64,000 bases of DNA from NCBI GenBank assembly GCA_951804985.1, contig OX638130.1, positions 117,689,593 through 117,753,592 on the forward strand, written 5' to 3'. This document shows, piece after piece, positions 22,334-34,680 of this stretch. The notes below the pieces were generated by a model. That model saw nothing but the letters and a program-made list of their open reading frames with translations. It made no database searches and had not been told where the DNA came from. How positions within the stretch are numbered: position 1 is the first letter of the stretch; each line of letters starts with the position of its first letter. The DNA comes from Dryomyza anilis (lineage: Eukaryota > Arthropoda > Insecta > Diptera > Dryomyzidae). Made by a program: the position numbers and the translations under genes.

Positions 22334-23782
22334 GCGTATTCACAGTTCATCGTATTTTACTATGGTATTCGTACCATGTAGTATATATACACCCAGAAAA
22401 AATTCCCTCAAATCCCATTAAAATTGGTCAATAGGACAATTATTGATTTAATAGTATACAAAAAATAAATATTTTCATATAAACTCAATGGACATGTCAT
22501 GGTATTTTAAAGTATTTAATGGTATTTTCCGATTAAAATAATAATTTATCCTATTGCCTATTTTTAATAGTAAAAAACTATTATTTATATAGTATTTTTT
22601 TCTGGGTGTACGATACAATAACACAGAAACGTCAATTTGTTGTTGCATCCCATGTAAAAGTGAATTACCACAAGTGTTGTATTTAAGAGTAGCCCTGATG
22701 CATGTTTTTTTGGTGTCGTATTATGTGAAATGAAGAAATATTGTGAAATTGAAGACAAATAGTGCACATAAAGTGTTATTATTTTTTTTTTAATCGAGGA
22801 ATATTTATGATCATTTCAAAAAATCCTAATTTTATAAGAATCAGCTGCATTTATATGACGAAATATTTTAACAAGCAGAAAAGTGGTGCTCACAGTTCAA
22901 TTGCCGTACTGTCGTATTCGTACAATGTCGTACACTAATAAACCAAAGATGATTACCTGAAATATCACAGCCTTAAATATCAAGTTATTTACAAATTATT
23001 TAGATCGTCTTTGAGACAACCATCTCTCAAACATCCGACAAATACGATAAATATTTCTGACAAATATTTCTGACAAATTTACGATTATTTATAGCAACTA
23101 TCAATAAAACATCTTACAAATACGAAGATAGTTGATAAATATTCGGAAAAGGTACTCCATTAGAATTCGCGGAGTAATTTTTATTGAATTGAAATAAATT
23201 AAATTATAGGTATTTTTATTTATTCTAGAATTTAAACAGTATCCTGGGTATAAATCGCCATCGTCTTTATAAATCATTCGAAGGTAAAATTATACAACGA
23301 TTTGAGACTTCTTCGCGGAAGAACCAAGTCCGACCGGCGATGCTGTCATCAAAGTAAACTCTAAAAAGAAATATTTTCCACTTTTACCATTAAAATTGTA
23401 TGTTTAAGTTGCCACTTTTTACACCATTGGATTTACTTAGTTGTTGTGGATAAATCGAGCGTAAGAAAAAAGTACGCCATTTTCCTTTTTACAGTAGTCA
23501 AATGTCAAAATAGCTCAAAAGTTTTCTTGCAAATATCCAAGAACTCAGGATGTTTGCTATAAGTCAATTGTAAATATCTCAATTTTCATTGCTGTTGTGG
23601 CAAACATCTCGTAACTATATGCGTACATGTCATATTTAAAAAATATTAATAGTTTTACTGCAACTTTATTGAAAGTTATGGGATGTTTGAATATTTGCTA
23701 CAAGGCGTAAATTTAAAAGGATAGTTGCAGCAAGACTTTTAAAAACATCTTGTGTACCAATACCATGAAACTGTGAATACGC
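22334..23782. mobile_element. GCGTATTCACAGTT-ended TIR element (1.45 kb)
   Basis: TTAGCGTATTCACAGTT at 22331-22347 is exactly complementary to 23769-23785, consistent with a TA target duplication around GCGTATTCACAGTT. It contains a complete MITE at 22388-22610. No transposase frame is seen. Confidence 0.65.
22388..22610. mobile_element. TACACCCAG-type MITE, best copy
   Basis: This 223-bp copy has ends TACACCCAGAAAAAATT and TTTTTTTCTGGGTGTA. It is the least decayed copy in the window and lies within the 22334-23782 element. Confidence 0.88.
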
Positions 23783-23929
23783 TAATTCATTTTTTCATTT
23801 CGAAAACATTTGGTTATATAAGAATATGAAAATCGTTCTGAAAGTACGTAAAAATTAAAATTTCGGTATCTCCCAGTTTCTCTAAATCAGGTAATGATTT
23901 TTTAAGATTCTAAGAAACATAAAATAACT

Positions 23930-24342
23930 CTATGGCCCCGTTGCATAACAGCATAAGTAATTTTTCCTTTTATGAGAGTTTTTAAAGCCGCCCCCGTAAG
24001 GTACAAAAAATGGGAGTGGCAAAACTGAATTTTTAATTCAAAATATATGTGCAGTTAAGATAGCCAGGCCAAACTCATAAAATTTGGCCTAGTGATGTAT
24101 ATGGTGGTTGTTTATCTTTTTGTCCGAATGTGGGCGGGGATTGATCAAAAGGGCATGGCACCTATCATATAACCAACATTTTAAAAATGCTGTAACTCCT
24201 GACACAGAAAGGAGAGTTATAGAAATGGAAACAAAAATTTATATTTAAAATTCAAATTGTCACGTAGGGCGGAATGGACTTTTTCTATATCTACTATTTG
24301 CATTTTCGAAAACTTCGTACGGATGTGCACGAGTCTCGCTAT
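23930..24342 (+). mobile_element. Helitron fragment, copy 3
   Basis: It shares AAGGTACAAAAAATGGGAGTG, GGCATGGCACCTATCATATA and AAATGCTGTAACTCCTGAC with the Helitron at 55825-57373. The 3' end GTGCACGAGTCTCGCTAT parallels GTGAACGGGTCCAGCTAG there. The 5' end is not identifiable. Confidence 0.55.
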
Positions 24343-25072
24343 TAATAATATAAAAGGCAGTTTCGGTATCGATTAGTTTATGCTACCGGCTGTGCTGAGA
24401 TTTTCATTTAAATGCCAATAAAACGAATAAAACGATGATTTTTTTTAATACAGTAACATTACAGAAAATGTTACAAATACCTCTTGCTTGGAATTAAAAG
24501 AATATTTTTTTAATTTGACAAAAATTAAATAGTTTTTCAAGTCTTCTATTTTCACACATCCTGTTGTCCACATGTATTTCAGATTATTTGGCCTACACTA
24601 AAATGCATCCTAATCGACCAATTAAAGTGCAGGTCAGTTGTCGGTACTACATAAACCACATGCTTGAATTGGTCTTAAGTGTGCCACTGTCACTTTTTTT
24701 AGAGTGAAATGAAACACATTAATTCATGGCCGTTGCTAGAGATGAAGATTTTGTTTTTGTCGTTCCGCGGACGCAACTTCAAGCTTTTCTTCTGAAACCC
24801 GTTGAAGTTTTCACCGCATTCACAAAACACCATAAAAACATTTGAACGTTTTTTTTATATATTTTTATTTTGTTACACTTTTTATTGCAATCAAGATTTT
24901 TATGTTGCGGACGGAGGGTTTCTTTGGCGGCGACATGTGTTGCTGCTTGGTGCTCTTTGGGGGCTCACCAATGATGTTGATAAATTGTTGTTTATATTAT
25001 ACACTGAGAGAAATTAAAAAATAAAATAAAAAATACTTAAAATAGTAAATAATAATTTTTTTTAAATCACAC

Positions 25073-26135
25073 TGATGAAATCAGGGACTAAAACAAGGTT
25101 CTAACCAAAAAAAGAAAAAAATATATGAAAAAAATATTTTTTTTTTAAATAATGGTTCCGATTCCGGTTTCAAAAATCGAAATGTTTCCGAATCCGGTTC
25201 TTTGCGGTTCCTGAACGGGACTAAGACTCTTTTAAATATCGGTCCGGTGCCAAGATTTGTGTAATTGCGGTTCCGGTGCCGATTTCGGTTCCAACTAAAA
25301 ACCAGTTGGGAAGATTAGATCACTTGGGAAATTTTAAAGTAGGTTTTAGTATGATAGTTAGGATTATCAAAATTATAGTCGGTCTAAGCCGACTATAAAT
25401 ACCCTACACATATGTGTGGTTACCATTAAAAGTGGTATATAGGTCACCAGGGTATACGAATCCTGAAAATAACTACAAACTTTCAATCGCTGCAGAATTT
25501 CCATTTATTTGATACCCATATTTACAAATGGGTAGGTGTACCGAATTTCACTTTTTTTTTTGGAACCACAAGTCGTTTCGCCGGAAACCATTATTTTAAT
25601 GTATTTGAGCATGAGTCAATATATATTTGACCAAAAAAGTTTTCCTAAGCACGTATGTAGTAAAATTGATCTGTAGATATAAATTTTATACGAGGTATTT
25701 GAACATAAGTGGTCGGTTCTCAGTTCACAATAGACCGATCATGCCAATTTTCTTGTTCAGACAGCTTAGATATATAAGTAATCTAAATCTAAAGTTTCAT
25801 TGTTCTAGCTCTTCTATTTTTTCTGTAATCATGATTTCAACAGACAAACGGACAGACATACAGACAGACAGACAGACGGACAGACGGACATCGCTAAAGA
25901 CGGACATAGCTAAAACTCAGGAGGTCATGCTGATCAAGAATATATATTCTTTTCCATACCGGAGATGCTTCCTTATGGGTGTTACAAACGGCGTACCAAA
26001 CTGAATATACCCTTTCACTCTTAGTGTAGGGTATAATAATTCCGAACCGGTTCAACTCATTTTAATAAAAACGGCTCCGATTCCAAAAATCAAAACGGTT
26101 CCAATTCCGGTTCTTTGCGGTCCCTGAGAAAATAA
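25073..26135. repeat. GGTTCCGGTTCC-type repeat interrupted by the GACA-tract element
   Basis: Short GGTTCCGATTCCGG units occupy 25140-25296 and resume at 26037-26130 (CGAACCGGTTCAAC, TTCCAATTCCGGTTC). Related stretches, reversed, lie at 28965-29055 and 61980-62150; both end near TTTTAGTCC. Confidence 0.6.
25297..26036. mobile_element. ~0.7-kb non-coding repeat with (GACA)n tract, copy 2
   Basis: This is a full-length partner of 1665-2362: same termini, hairpin and GACA tract. It sits inside the GGTTCC repeat, which helps define its ends. Confidence 0.82.
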
Positions 26136-26440
26136 ATAAATTTTTATATATTATTTTAATTCCACTGAAAATTTTGGCACATAAGTTTAAATAATAAAAA
26201 TAATGTTAAATAAAAAAAATAATATATAAAAATAATAATAAAAATAATATTTTAGATTTATTTTAAATATTCAAAAATCAAATTTTACCAAAAACAACCA
26301 CAAATATTAAAAAAATTAAAATTCCAAATTTTATCTCAAAATACAAAAAATCCGTATAAATTTCAATTGAAAATGAAACGTTTACCAAAAATGCGATTTT
26401 TTTGTCTCTTCCATTATTTTTAATTTAATCCAAGCCTTTT
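26136..26440. other. AT-rich DNA
   Basis: No supported feature. Confidence 0.4.
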
Positions 26441-26449
26441 ATACTCTCA

Positions 26450-26968
26450 GTGTATCTACGCGGCTTAGCTTAAAGCCATGCAGTCAACAGCAGAGCCAAC
26501 GTTGGTCGATTTGTCTACCTTGTGGACGGCGGTACCTTAAACTGTGTCACCTGTGAATGGGCGACGTTCGAGTGAGAGTACTACGTCGCATCGACAGAGC
26601 GCGCGCGCTAGCACGTTTGGAGCGTGACTGGAGTCTTGAGCAGTCTCCACAGTTTTCATTCGAACTGTGTGCGATTTGTTGGTTCGGCTGAGTGATGGCC
26701 GCCGCCTGTTGTTGGCGCAAAACGTTGCTCGATCGTTGCAACGCGATTTAGTTGCTTACAATGCGGGCTTGCGACCGGTTCTATAATCGTCGCAAAATTT
26801 AGTTGATCATTTTGTTTTCATATATTTCTGATTTGCGATTTTAGCGATTTTGCGCTATTGTTATAGTTGTTGTTGGACACCTTTTAAAGACTACAACGCA
26901 CGCGAGTGAAATCGTCGTTTCGAACGCGAAGAGGGCTGTTTGCTGATCGAGTCGATCGAACGTCGAAT
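26450..26968 (+). promoter_or_regulatory. Candidate promoter/5' non-coding exon
   Basis: This ~500-bp block is clearly richer in G and C than its surroundings. It has a CTCAGTG initiator-like word near 26455, CG-rich runs such as GAGCGCGCGCGCTAGCACG, and a good splice donor (AAT|GTAAGC) at 26968/26969. It could start a long 5' intron of the phospholipase gene at 43510. No transcript evidence is available. Confidence 0.35.
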
Positions 26969-26969
26969 G

Positions 26970-27470
26970 TAAGCATTTCAAACAAATTGAACAAATTTTA
27001 AAAAGAAAACAATTAAAAATGGAAAATAAAAAAAAATAATAAAAAATAAATAAAAATGTAATTAAAAAAAATAGAAAAAATGTAATTTAACTAATAAAAT
27101 GTTTAAACATGAAATAAAATATTGAAAAAAACGAAAAATAAAGAATAATGTAATAAAAAAAAGATTGAAAAAAATAAATTTAACTAATAAAATGTTTAAA
27201 CATGAAATAAAATATTGAAAACTAAAATAAATTAAATATTAGAAAAGGGTAAATGAAAAAAAAAAAACTAAAAAATCGTATTATAAAAATTAAATAAAGA
27301 GATAAACTTTAAAACACATAAATAGATAAATGGAATAAGAAAATAAATGTAATAATTCAAAATTTAAAATCGTAAAAATTCTTAATTAGAAAAAACTAAA
27401 TGGCCCGAAAACTGTATTCAATATTAACATGGAGCTTAAATTTAATAACGACTTTTTGTAAGTTTTCCTA
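26970..27470. other. A-rich low-complexity DNA
   Basis: Short AAATAAAAAA words dominate; two near-identical copies of AATTTAACTAATAAAATG lie about 100 bp apart. No gene. Confidence 0.5.
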
Positions 27471-27479
27471 TGAAAATAA

Positions 27480-27895
27480 CACCCCGATCCTGTATTTCCC
27501 GGTGACAAGGATATCGGCTACAATTCGTTTCAAAATCGTTTGGATATACCCTACAAACCATTTGACGATCATTTTTAAATTCGATATAAAAATGTTATAT
27601 TTTAGATATAAAACTGAAAGTATTTGAATATTTAATTGCGTGTTCTTTATAATTTTTGTCAAAAAATAAAATTTTCTGAACAAATTAAATTTGTTTATCG
27701 AAAATAAATCCATTTACGATATCATCTCGATGTCTATAACGACAAAAAAAAAAAACGATATCGTTTTAGACATGTTCATTTTTATCGAAAACCCTATCGT
27801 TTTCGTATCATTATAGATTATCGAAAACGACAATTTCAGCCTATAAATGATATCGTTTCGATATCATAAAATTATCGATTGGTTCGCTGGGTAAC
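27480..27895. repeat. Interspersed repeat with ACCCTATCGTTTTCGTATC
   Basis: The ordered words TTTATCGAAAACCCTATCG, ATCGAAAACGACAATTT and GATATCGTTTCGATATC are shared with 21640-21985 and 62575-62870. It is non-coding and rich in GATATC palindromes. Confidence 0.6.
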
Positions 27896-28643
27896 TACGA
27901 CTACAATTTTTGATTCGAAACGTTGAGTACGTTTGTTTTGAGAGTTTTTATGTTGCCAGCATTTAAATCACACGACAAAGTATAAAAAATATGAAATATT
28001 TGTATGTAAAAAAATAGTTGGCAAAACTTTAAAAATATTTAACAAACATTTGATTGAAAAAACGAAACGAACGAAACGTTTGGAATATGTTGTATCAATT
28101 TTAGAAAAAAGGATTGGAAACGAATCGTAATCACACAATAATAAAAAGATACATGATTAGTGGGTAAATGTCAAATAGTTGCACCAGCTTTAAATTGTTT
28201 TTAGTTACACGCAAATATATTTAAATATTGAAAAAAAAAACATTTAAGTAGAAAAATTATAAAATAGATTAAACTGTGCAAGTTAAAAAAAGAGAAATGC
28301 ACGAATTCATCAGTTTCATCCTATTTCGAATCCTAGGAGTCGAATAGCATCATTAGTTTTAGAGTTATCACGATGGCTGCATACACAATCTATTTTTTAA
28401 TATTTTTTCACATTCACTTTTTACTGCATTTCTTTGAAAATATTTTATTTAAATCAGATATGAAATTCCCACTACTGACTGCAGAAAAAAAACTGAATTT
28501 TGGTGATCACCAAAGATAGATCTTCAAAAGACAGATTACCAAAAGAACCAATACCGTATAAAATAGAAACCGTCAAAAAATGAAATAGGCTCTTAAAAAA
28601 CACCAACTGAGTAAACAAATAAAAAATAAGACTCAAAATGTTG

Positions 28644-29743
28644 CACACACAAAAGTCATCTTTTGTTGGAAGAACAAAATAGTTAGTTGTAACATCTAAC
28701 TTGATACGGTTAAAACGAGTGTTCTAAATATAAGTTTGTTGGCGGAACTGCTATATTCAGTTGGCGCTTAAAATATTACTCTATATCGTCGTTGTAGAAC
28801 GAAAAGTCACCAAATACATTTTCAAAATGCCAAATATTCATTTACAAAAATCTTTTTATCTCTGTCAATTTTTAATCGGTGATCTCAATTTTTTTACGAC
28901 AAGATAAGAGAATGTAAATCTATCAATTGATATTTCAACTTTATCGAAACCCATTTAATTTGTTGGTTGAAACCAGAATCGGAACCAGAATCACAATTTA
29001 AAAAATCTTGGAACCCAAACCGGAACCGATATTCCAATAGGTTTTAGTCCCTGTAATAAATAATTCAAAAATTAAGTTTGATATTGTTTTATTCTCTTAA
29101 ATCCATAAGTAAAACTAAAACAACAGATTTTTTAGAAAAGGTTAAAATACCACGAAATTTTGATTTTCAGAAGCTGAAAGTAAGGGTTTTTAAAAAAGCA
29201 CGGCACACGCTTATCTCTCGTCCAGACTACTCTTTAGCTCTTTTGGTTTAGACTATAAATAACCACTAAGCGGTTGAGAGAACCGAATAATGTTCAATTT
29301 CTCAGTCACATTTTCCAATTAAACTTAGTTTAAACTAAATGTAATTTAGTCTTTAGTCAACCTATCACAAATATTTATAACATGTTATATAATCTGTAGG
29401 TGATTTCTGTAATTTTGTCGATGAAAGTTTTCGACTCATATTGTCGATTTGACGTCAAAAATACGCAATTTCCATTTCTTGACGAATAATTTTGTTGACA
29501 TTTGAACAATTTTGTCGTCACAGAAGCCGACAATTTTATCGTTTTTATCGCAGAAACGAGCTGCTGATTTCTAATTGTCTATCTGTTTGTAAAATTTAAA
29601 AACATTAGGCCGTTTTAATTAGAACTATAAACTTTTAAAATTATGAAAAGTTTAAACTAAGTTTAAACTTGCACTAAAAAACTGGACCAAACTTGCTTGG
29701 GCAATGAGTTGATAGGCGTAACAAATCGCTATTCTGTGTGTGC
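28644..29743. mobile_element. ACACACAGAA-type MITE interrupted by two nested insertions
   Basis: The outer MITE matches 60519-60824 in order: GTTGGAAGAACAAAA, TTTGTTGGCGGAACTG, then after a gap ACTAAGCGGTTGAGAGAACC and ATTCTGTGTGTG. The first gap (about 28781-29200) holds an ATATCGTCGTTGTAGAACG element and GGTTCC-type sequence. The second (about 29302-29690) holds a TTTAAAC-ended element. Confidence 0.6.
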
Positions 29744-29819
29744 AGTTCGGTAACTTGGACCCGAAATAGGGTAAAACGGTTGATTCCGACTTTAATTTCG
29801 ACTTCCACAGTGTAATTAA

Positions 29820-31250
29820 TACAAGAAAAAAAATAATAGAAAAATTAAAAATTAAAAATATTAGAAAAAGAAAATTTGAAGAATAAAAGAATTATAAAAA
29901 TTAAAAATCGAAAAAGAAAAAAAAATGTAAAAAGACAAAACAAATTGAAAACTTAATTAGAGAAAAAAAACTATAAAACAGAAAAATCTAAATTAGAAAA
30001 CTTAAATATGCTAAATAAAAAAAAAATAAAAAGTAAAATAATTTAAAAAGTAAAAGTAATAATAAAAAAAAAATGATAATAAAAAATAGAAAACTAAAAA
30101 AAGAAAAAGAAAATAATAACACTATATAAATATAGAACAAAAATTAAAAATAGTAGAAATAAATATAATAATAAAAAAATGAAAAAAAAAAAAATTGAAA
30201 AAGGAAAAGAAAAAAATAAAAATTGAAAAAGGAAAAAAAAAAATTGAAGAAGATAAATTACAATAGCTAAATAGAGAGAAAAACTATTTAATCTAAACTA
30301 ATTAGTTAATTAATTAATAATAAGAATAAAATATGAAAAATATAGAAAAAATTATAAAGAATAAAAATTAAATAAAAAAAATTGAAACATTAAAAATTAT
30401 AAAATTCAAAATAGAAAAACTAAAGAAGGAAAAATATATAAATAGAAACAAATATAAAATACACTATTTAAACATATATAAATAGAAAAATTTAAATGTA
30501 GATAAATTAATTTAAAAAATAATAAAGAAAAACTTGAAATATTAAAAAAACGAAAATCTAAAAAAGAGATATACATAAAACTTAAAAAATAATATAAAAA
30601 AAATAAATTAAAAATTGAATAAGAAAAAAAAATTAAAAATTACAAAAATTAAATGGAGTGAAAAACCTAAATTAATTAGATAATTAATTAACTATAAAAA
30701 TTAAATATGAAAAATGTAGAACAAAATTACAAAGTATAAAAATTAAATAAAATTGAAACATTAAAAATTATAAAATTCAAAATAGAAAAACTAAAGAAGG
30801 AAAAATATAAAAATAGAAACAAACATACAATACACTATTTAAATATAGATAAATAGAAAAAAAATAAAAAGTAGATAAATTAATTTAAAAATAAAAAATA
30901 AATATTCAAAAAACGAAAGATAAACAGAACACTTAAAAAATAATATTAAAATACGAATATAAAAAGAAACAAAAAATTCGAAATTAAAAAAAAAACAAAA
31001 AAAAATTCGAAATAAAAAAAAACAAAAAAAAAAATTGAAATTAAAAAATATGAAAATATATGTAAAATAAAATATATAAAAAAAACAATAAAAAAAAATT
31101 AATAATACAAATACTATCCAAATCAAATACAACAAATAGTGATTAAGTTAAGAAAATTAAAAATGCACAATTAAAATAAATTAATTAATAAAAAATAAAA
31201 GAATTGAAAATTTTTTTAAATTAAATTAAATGGAAAATTAAATAATAGGT
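29820..31250. repeat. A-rich low-complexity block (1.4 kb)
   Basis: The plus strand is almost pure A with scattered T and G (AAAATTAAAAA, GAAAAAGAAAA). Two ~100-bp pieces (about 30374-30480 and 30754-30850) repeat each other, with AAACTAAAGAAGGAAAAATA. Hydrophobic frames read from the other strand are composition artefacts. Confidence 0.75.
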
Positions 31251-31499
31251 GCATTAAAAAAACATAAAAGTTGCTTAGTGCGGAGGTCCAAGTTGTTGAA
31301 CAAGTTTGGTGGACAATTTGGAAATTAAGCTGCGCAATAACGGGGAGGTTTTTAGTTACAACTGTTGTTATTGTTGTTGGTGATAATAAAAATGAGAATT
31401 AATAGGTGATGATGATAGTAATAATGATGCAAACTTTTAAATGATAATGTCAAGTTGTTGATGATGATGATGTTACTCAAAATAAACTCAAGTTAATAA

Positions 31500-32310
31500 T
31501 GACAATAATCTGATGATGACACTGATGCTGAGCGGCGGACAATGTGTTGTCGTTGTTGTGCGAAAGTGTTGTCGCAATAGCGGTTGTTTTTTGTGTTTTT
31601 GCTACCGCATACTGCGTTACTTAGCAACGCGCCAAAATTTAACACCAGTCTCAACTCAACTCAACTCAACCCAACTACGTATCTCAAAGATACAAAAACT
31701 TGTCTGTCTTGTACAAACAACATCAATTTGGTAACGATTGCGGCATCACAGCAGCAACAACAACAACAACATATTGTTATTAACGTCATTGTTGTTGTAG
31801 TAGTTGTTGCTATTGTTGTTGTTATTGTTGGTATTGCCTTTAAATAAGTGCAGCACATGCTGCTCTCGCGTTGACCGACATTTTCACTGAGTTTGTGTGA
31901 TCGGCCGCATCGAGCGAGACGATCAGACGATGATGATCACTTAAGAGTGAAAAATATAAAACGTACTTTTGTACACAAAAAATCGAAATCAGCTACAATA
32001 ATCAGCGCCTCACCTTTTACTCCAGCTTTAAACACCAACCGCGGCAGTAACTAAAAAACGCGCGTTTGCTGAATTCTAATAACTGAAATACAAAAAAAAA
32101 AAAACGACAATATTCAACAAAAACAATAAAACATTGTGAAAGTTTTGAAATACCATTTTTACTTCTTAACAATTGTTAAAATCTGTGCAACTCAAAAAAT
32201 TAAAAAAAAAAACAATTGTGAAGTGTTAAAATTGTGTCCATGTTAACGTTGTCAGCGCCCTGCCCTGCTCTCTGTTGTGAACAACAATTACAACAATACC
32301 ACAAATCAAG
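31500..32310 (+). promoter_or_regulatory. Candidate second promoter and leader exon
   Basis: GC-richer DNA with GAGCGGCGGACAATG, a (CAA)n/(TTG)n inverted pair, and CGGCCGCATCGAGCGAGACG is followed by a TATA-like ATATAAAACGTAC (about 31955). An AG-rich leader runs to a possible donor AA|GTATGA near 32310. It could feed the phospholipase gene downstream. Confidence 0.35.
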
Positions 32311-32469
32311 TATGAACCATGACCTGCATAATTTTTTTTTATTTTGTTTAAAAGTGTTTCCGATGAATAACAGCAGTAGGTCCAGCAAACAAAAAAAAAC
32401 AAAAACCCCAAACAAAAAAAAAATATTAAGTTTGATTTCATTATGAAGCTTCGATGCTGTTGAAAAAAA

Positions 32470-34010
32470 TATTTTTTAAATTAGTGAAAAATGGAATTTT
32501 GAGTTTGAATATTTAATTTTTAAGAAAAAAAAAAACATTTGTTTTTTGAATTTTGAGTGAAAATTTTAATTTTTTGTTAAAAATTGAATTTTTAGTTAAA
32601 ATTTCAATATTGAGTGAAAATTTGAATTTTGAGTGAAAATTTAAATTTGAGTGGAAATTAGAATTTAAAGTTAATATTTCATTTTTGAATTTTGAGTGAA
32701 CGTTTGATTTTTGAGTTTAAATTTGAATTAATAATGAAAAATTTAATTTTTAGTGAAAAACTTAATTTTTAGTGAAAATTTAAATATTGAGTGAAAAATT
32801 GAATTTTTAGTGCAAATTTGAATTTTTAGAGAAAATTTGAATTTTGAGTGAAAATTTGAATTTTGAGTGAAAATTTAAATTTAGAGTAAAAATTTGAATT
32901 TTTAGTGAAAATTAGAATTTTTAGTGAAAATCTGAATTTTTTAGTGAAAAATTTAATTTTTAGTGAATAATTGAATTTTGAGTTAAAATTTGAATTTTGA
33001 GTGAAAAATTGAATTTAGAGTGAAAAATTGAATTTTTTAGTGCAAAATTGAATTTTTAGGTAAAAATTGAATTTTTAGTTAAAAATTGAATTTTTAGTGA
33101 AAAACTTAATTTTTAGAGAAAATTTAAATTTTTAGTGAAAATTTGAATTTTGAGTAAAAATTTGAATTTTAAGTAAAAATTTGAATTTTGAGTAAAAATT
33201 TGAATTTTAAGTGAAAATTTGAATTTTAGTGAAAATCTGAATTTTTAGTGAAAAACTTAATTTTTTGTGTAAATTTAAATATTGAGTGAAAATTGATTTT
33301 TTTAGTGCAAATTTGAATTTTTAGAGAAAATGTGAATTTTGAGTGAAAATTTGAATTTTTAGTTAAAATTTGAATTTTGAGTAATAATTTGAATTTTAAG
33401 TGAAAATCTGAATTTTGAGTGAAAATTTGAATTTTGAGTGAAAAATTGAAATTTGAGTGAAAAATTGAATTTTGAGTGAAAGATTTAGTTTTGAGTGAAT
33501 ATTTGAAATTTAAGTGAAAAATTTAATTTTTAGTTAAGAATTGAATTTTGAGTTAAAATTTGAATTTTTAGTAAAAATTTGAATTTTGAGTGAACATTTG
33601 ATTTTTGACTTTAAATTTGAATTATTAATGAAAAATTGAATTTTTAGTGAAAAACTCAATTTTTAGTGAAAATTTGAATTTTGAATTAAAATTAGAATTT
33701 TGTGTGAAAATTTTAATTTTGAGTGTATATTTGAATTTTGAGTTTAAATTTGAATCATTAATGAAAAATTGAATTTTGAGTTAAAATTTGAACTTTGAGT
33801 GAAAATTTAATTTTGAGTCAAAAATAGAATTTTTAGTGAAAAATAGAATTTTTAGTGAAAATTTGAATTTTTAGTGAAAAATTGAATTTTTGTGAAAATA
33901 TGAATTTTTAGTTAAAATTTGATTTTTTGTGAAAATTTAAATTTGTAGTGAAAATTTGAATTTATAGTGAAAAATTGAATTTTTAGTGAAAAATATTATT
34001 TTATATGAAC
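32470..34010. repeat. 1.5-kb AT-only minisatellite, unit about 19 bp
   Basis: Roughly 75-80 variants of TTGAATTTTTAGTGAAAAA or TTGAATTTTGAGTGAAAAT run head to tail, differing mainly in TTTAGTG versus TTGAGTG. No gene is seen. Confidence 0.9.
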
Positions 34011-34560
34011 TGAAAAATTGTGTATTGTGTATATTTCAATACTATACAAACTATTTATTGTATGGCACAATTTTCCGAATAACTTATAAAATCTTTACGT
34101 AAAATGTAAAAAATGTAGTTGTCTTTTAATTACTCGACATAATATTTTAATTGCACGATAACATTGAGTAAAAAAACAACTCAGATAATTGTTCTCTAAA
34201 AACTTTTTTTAATTGAATCAACGATAACAATGCGATTACTAAACTTAGAAGCATTAAAATGTCCACTGAACTAGGGTATTCGATGTGTGTAAAGTGATAA
34301 ACGCATTTGCATTCTCGTTATTAAATTGTTATAATTTTAATTTAGTCAGTAGCGTGCTAGGAATAATTAGTCTAAATGCTTTTGCAAATTTTTCCTTTTA
34401 TATTATAATTCACTAAAGAACGAATAAATAAATAAATCAATTAGTTGTTGCAATATAAGTTTTACTCAAGGACGGACTGGAATGAAAAATATGACGGAAA
34501 TGTTCGTTACTTTTTATCATTTTTTATTACTTCCAACGGTGCTTGCAATACATTTAGATC
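34011..34560. other. AT-rich DNA
   Basis: No supported feature. Confidence 0.4.
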
Positions 34561-34564
34561 CATA

Positions 34565-34680
34565 TATATTAGGATGTTTTACCAACCACCTAGTCAGCAA
34601 GAATGAGGTTGTCCTAACCTCCTAGTCAGCAAGCATGAGGTTGTGGCAACCTCCTAGTCAGCAAGCATTATGATGTTGAA
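34565..34680. repeat. Minisatellite CCTCCTAGTCAGCAAGCATG, three units
   Basis: Three units of about 31-33 bp (ACCTCCTAGTCAGCAAGCAT, GAGGTTGTGGCA) are present. A reversed relative lies at 57695-57785. Confidence 0.75.

Noticed and set aside
30839..31135. Long hydrophobic reading frame on the minus strand
   Set aside because: It is the complement of an A-rich low-complexity stretch (Phe/Tyr/Leu/Ile only), with no start context or family.
34565..34680. CRISPR-like spaced repeats
   Set aside because: A eukaryotic minisatellite with contiguous units and no unique spacers.
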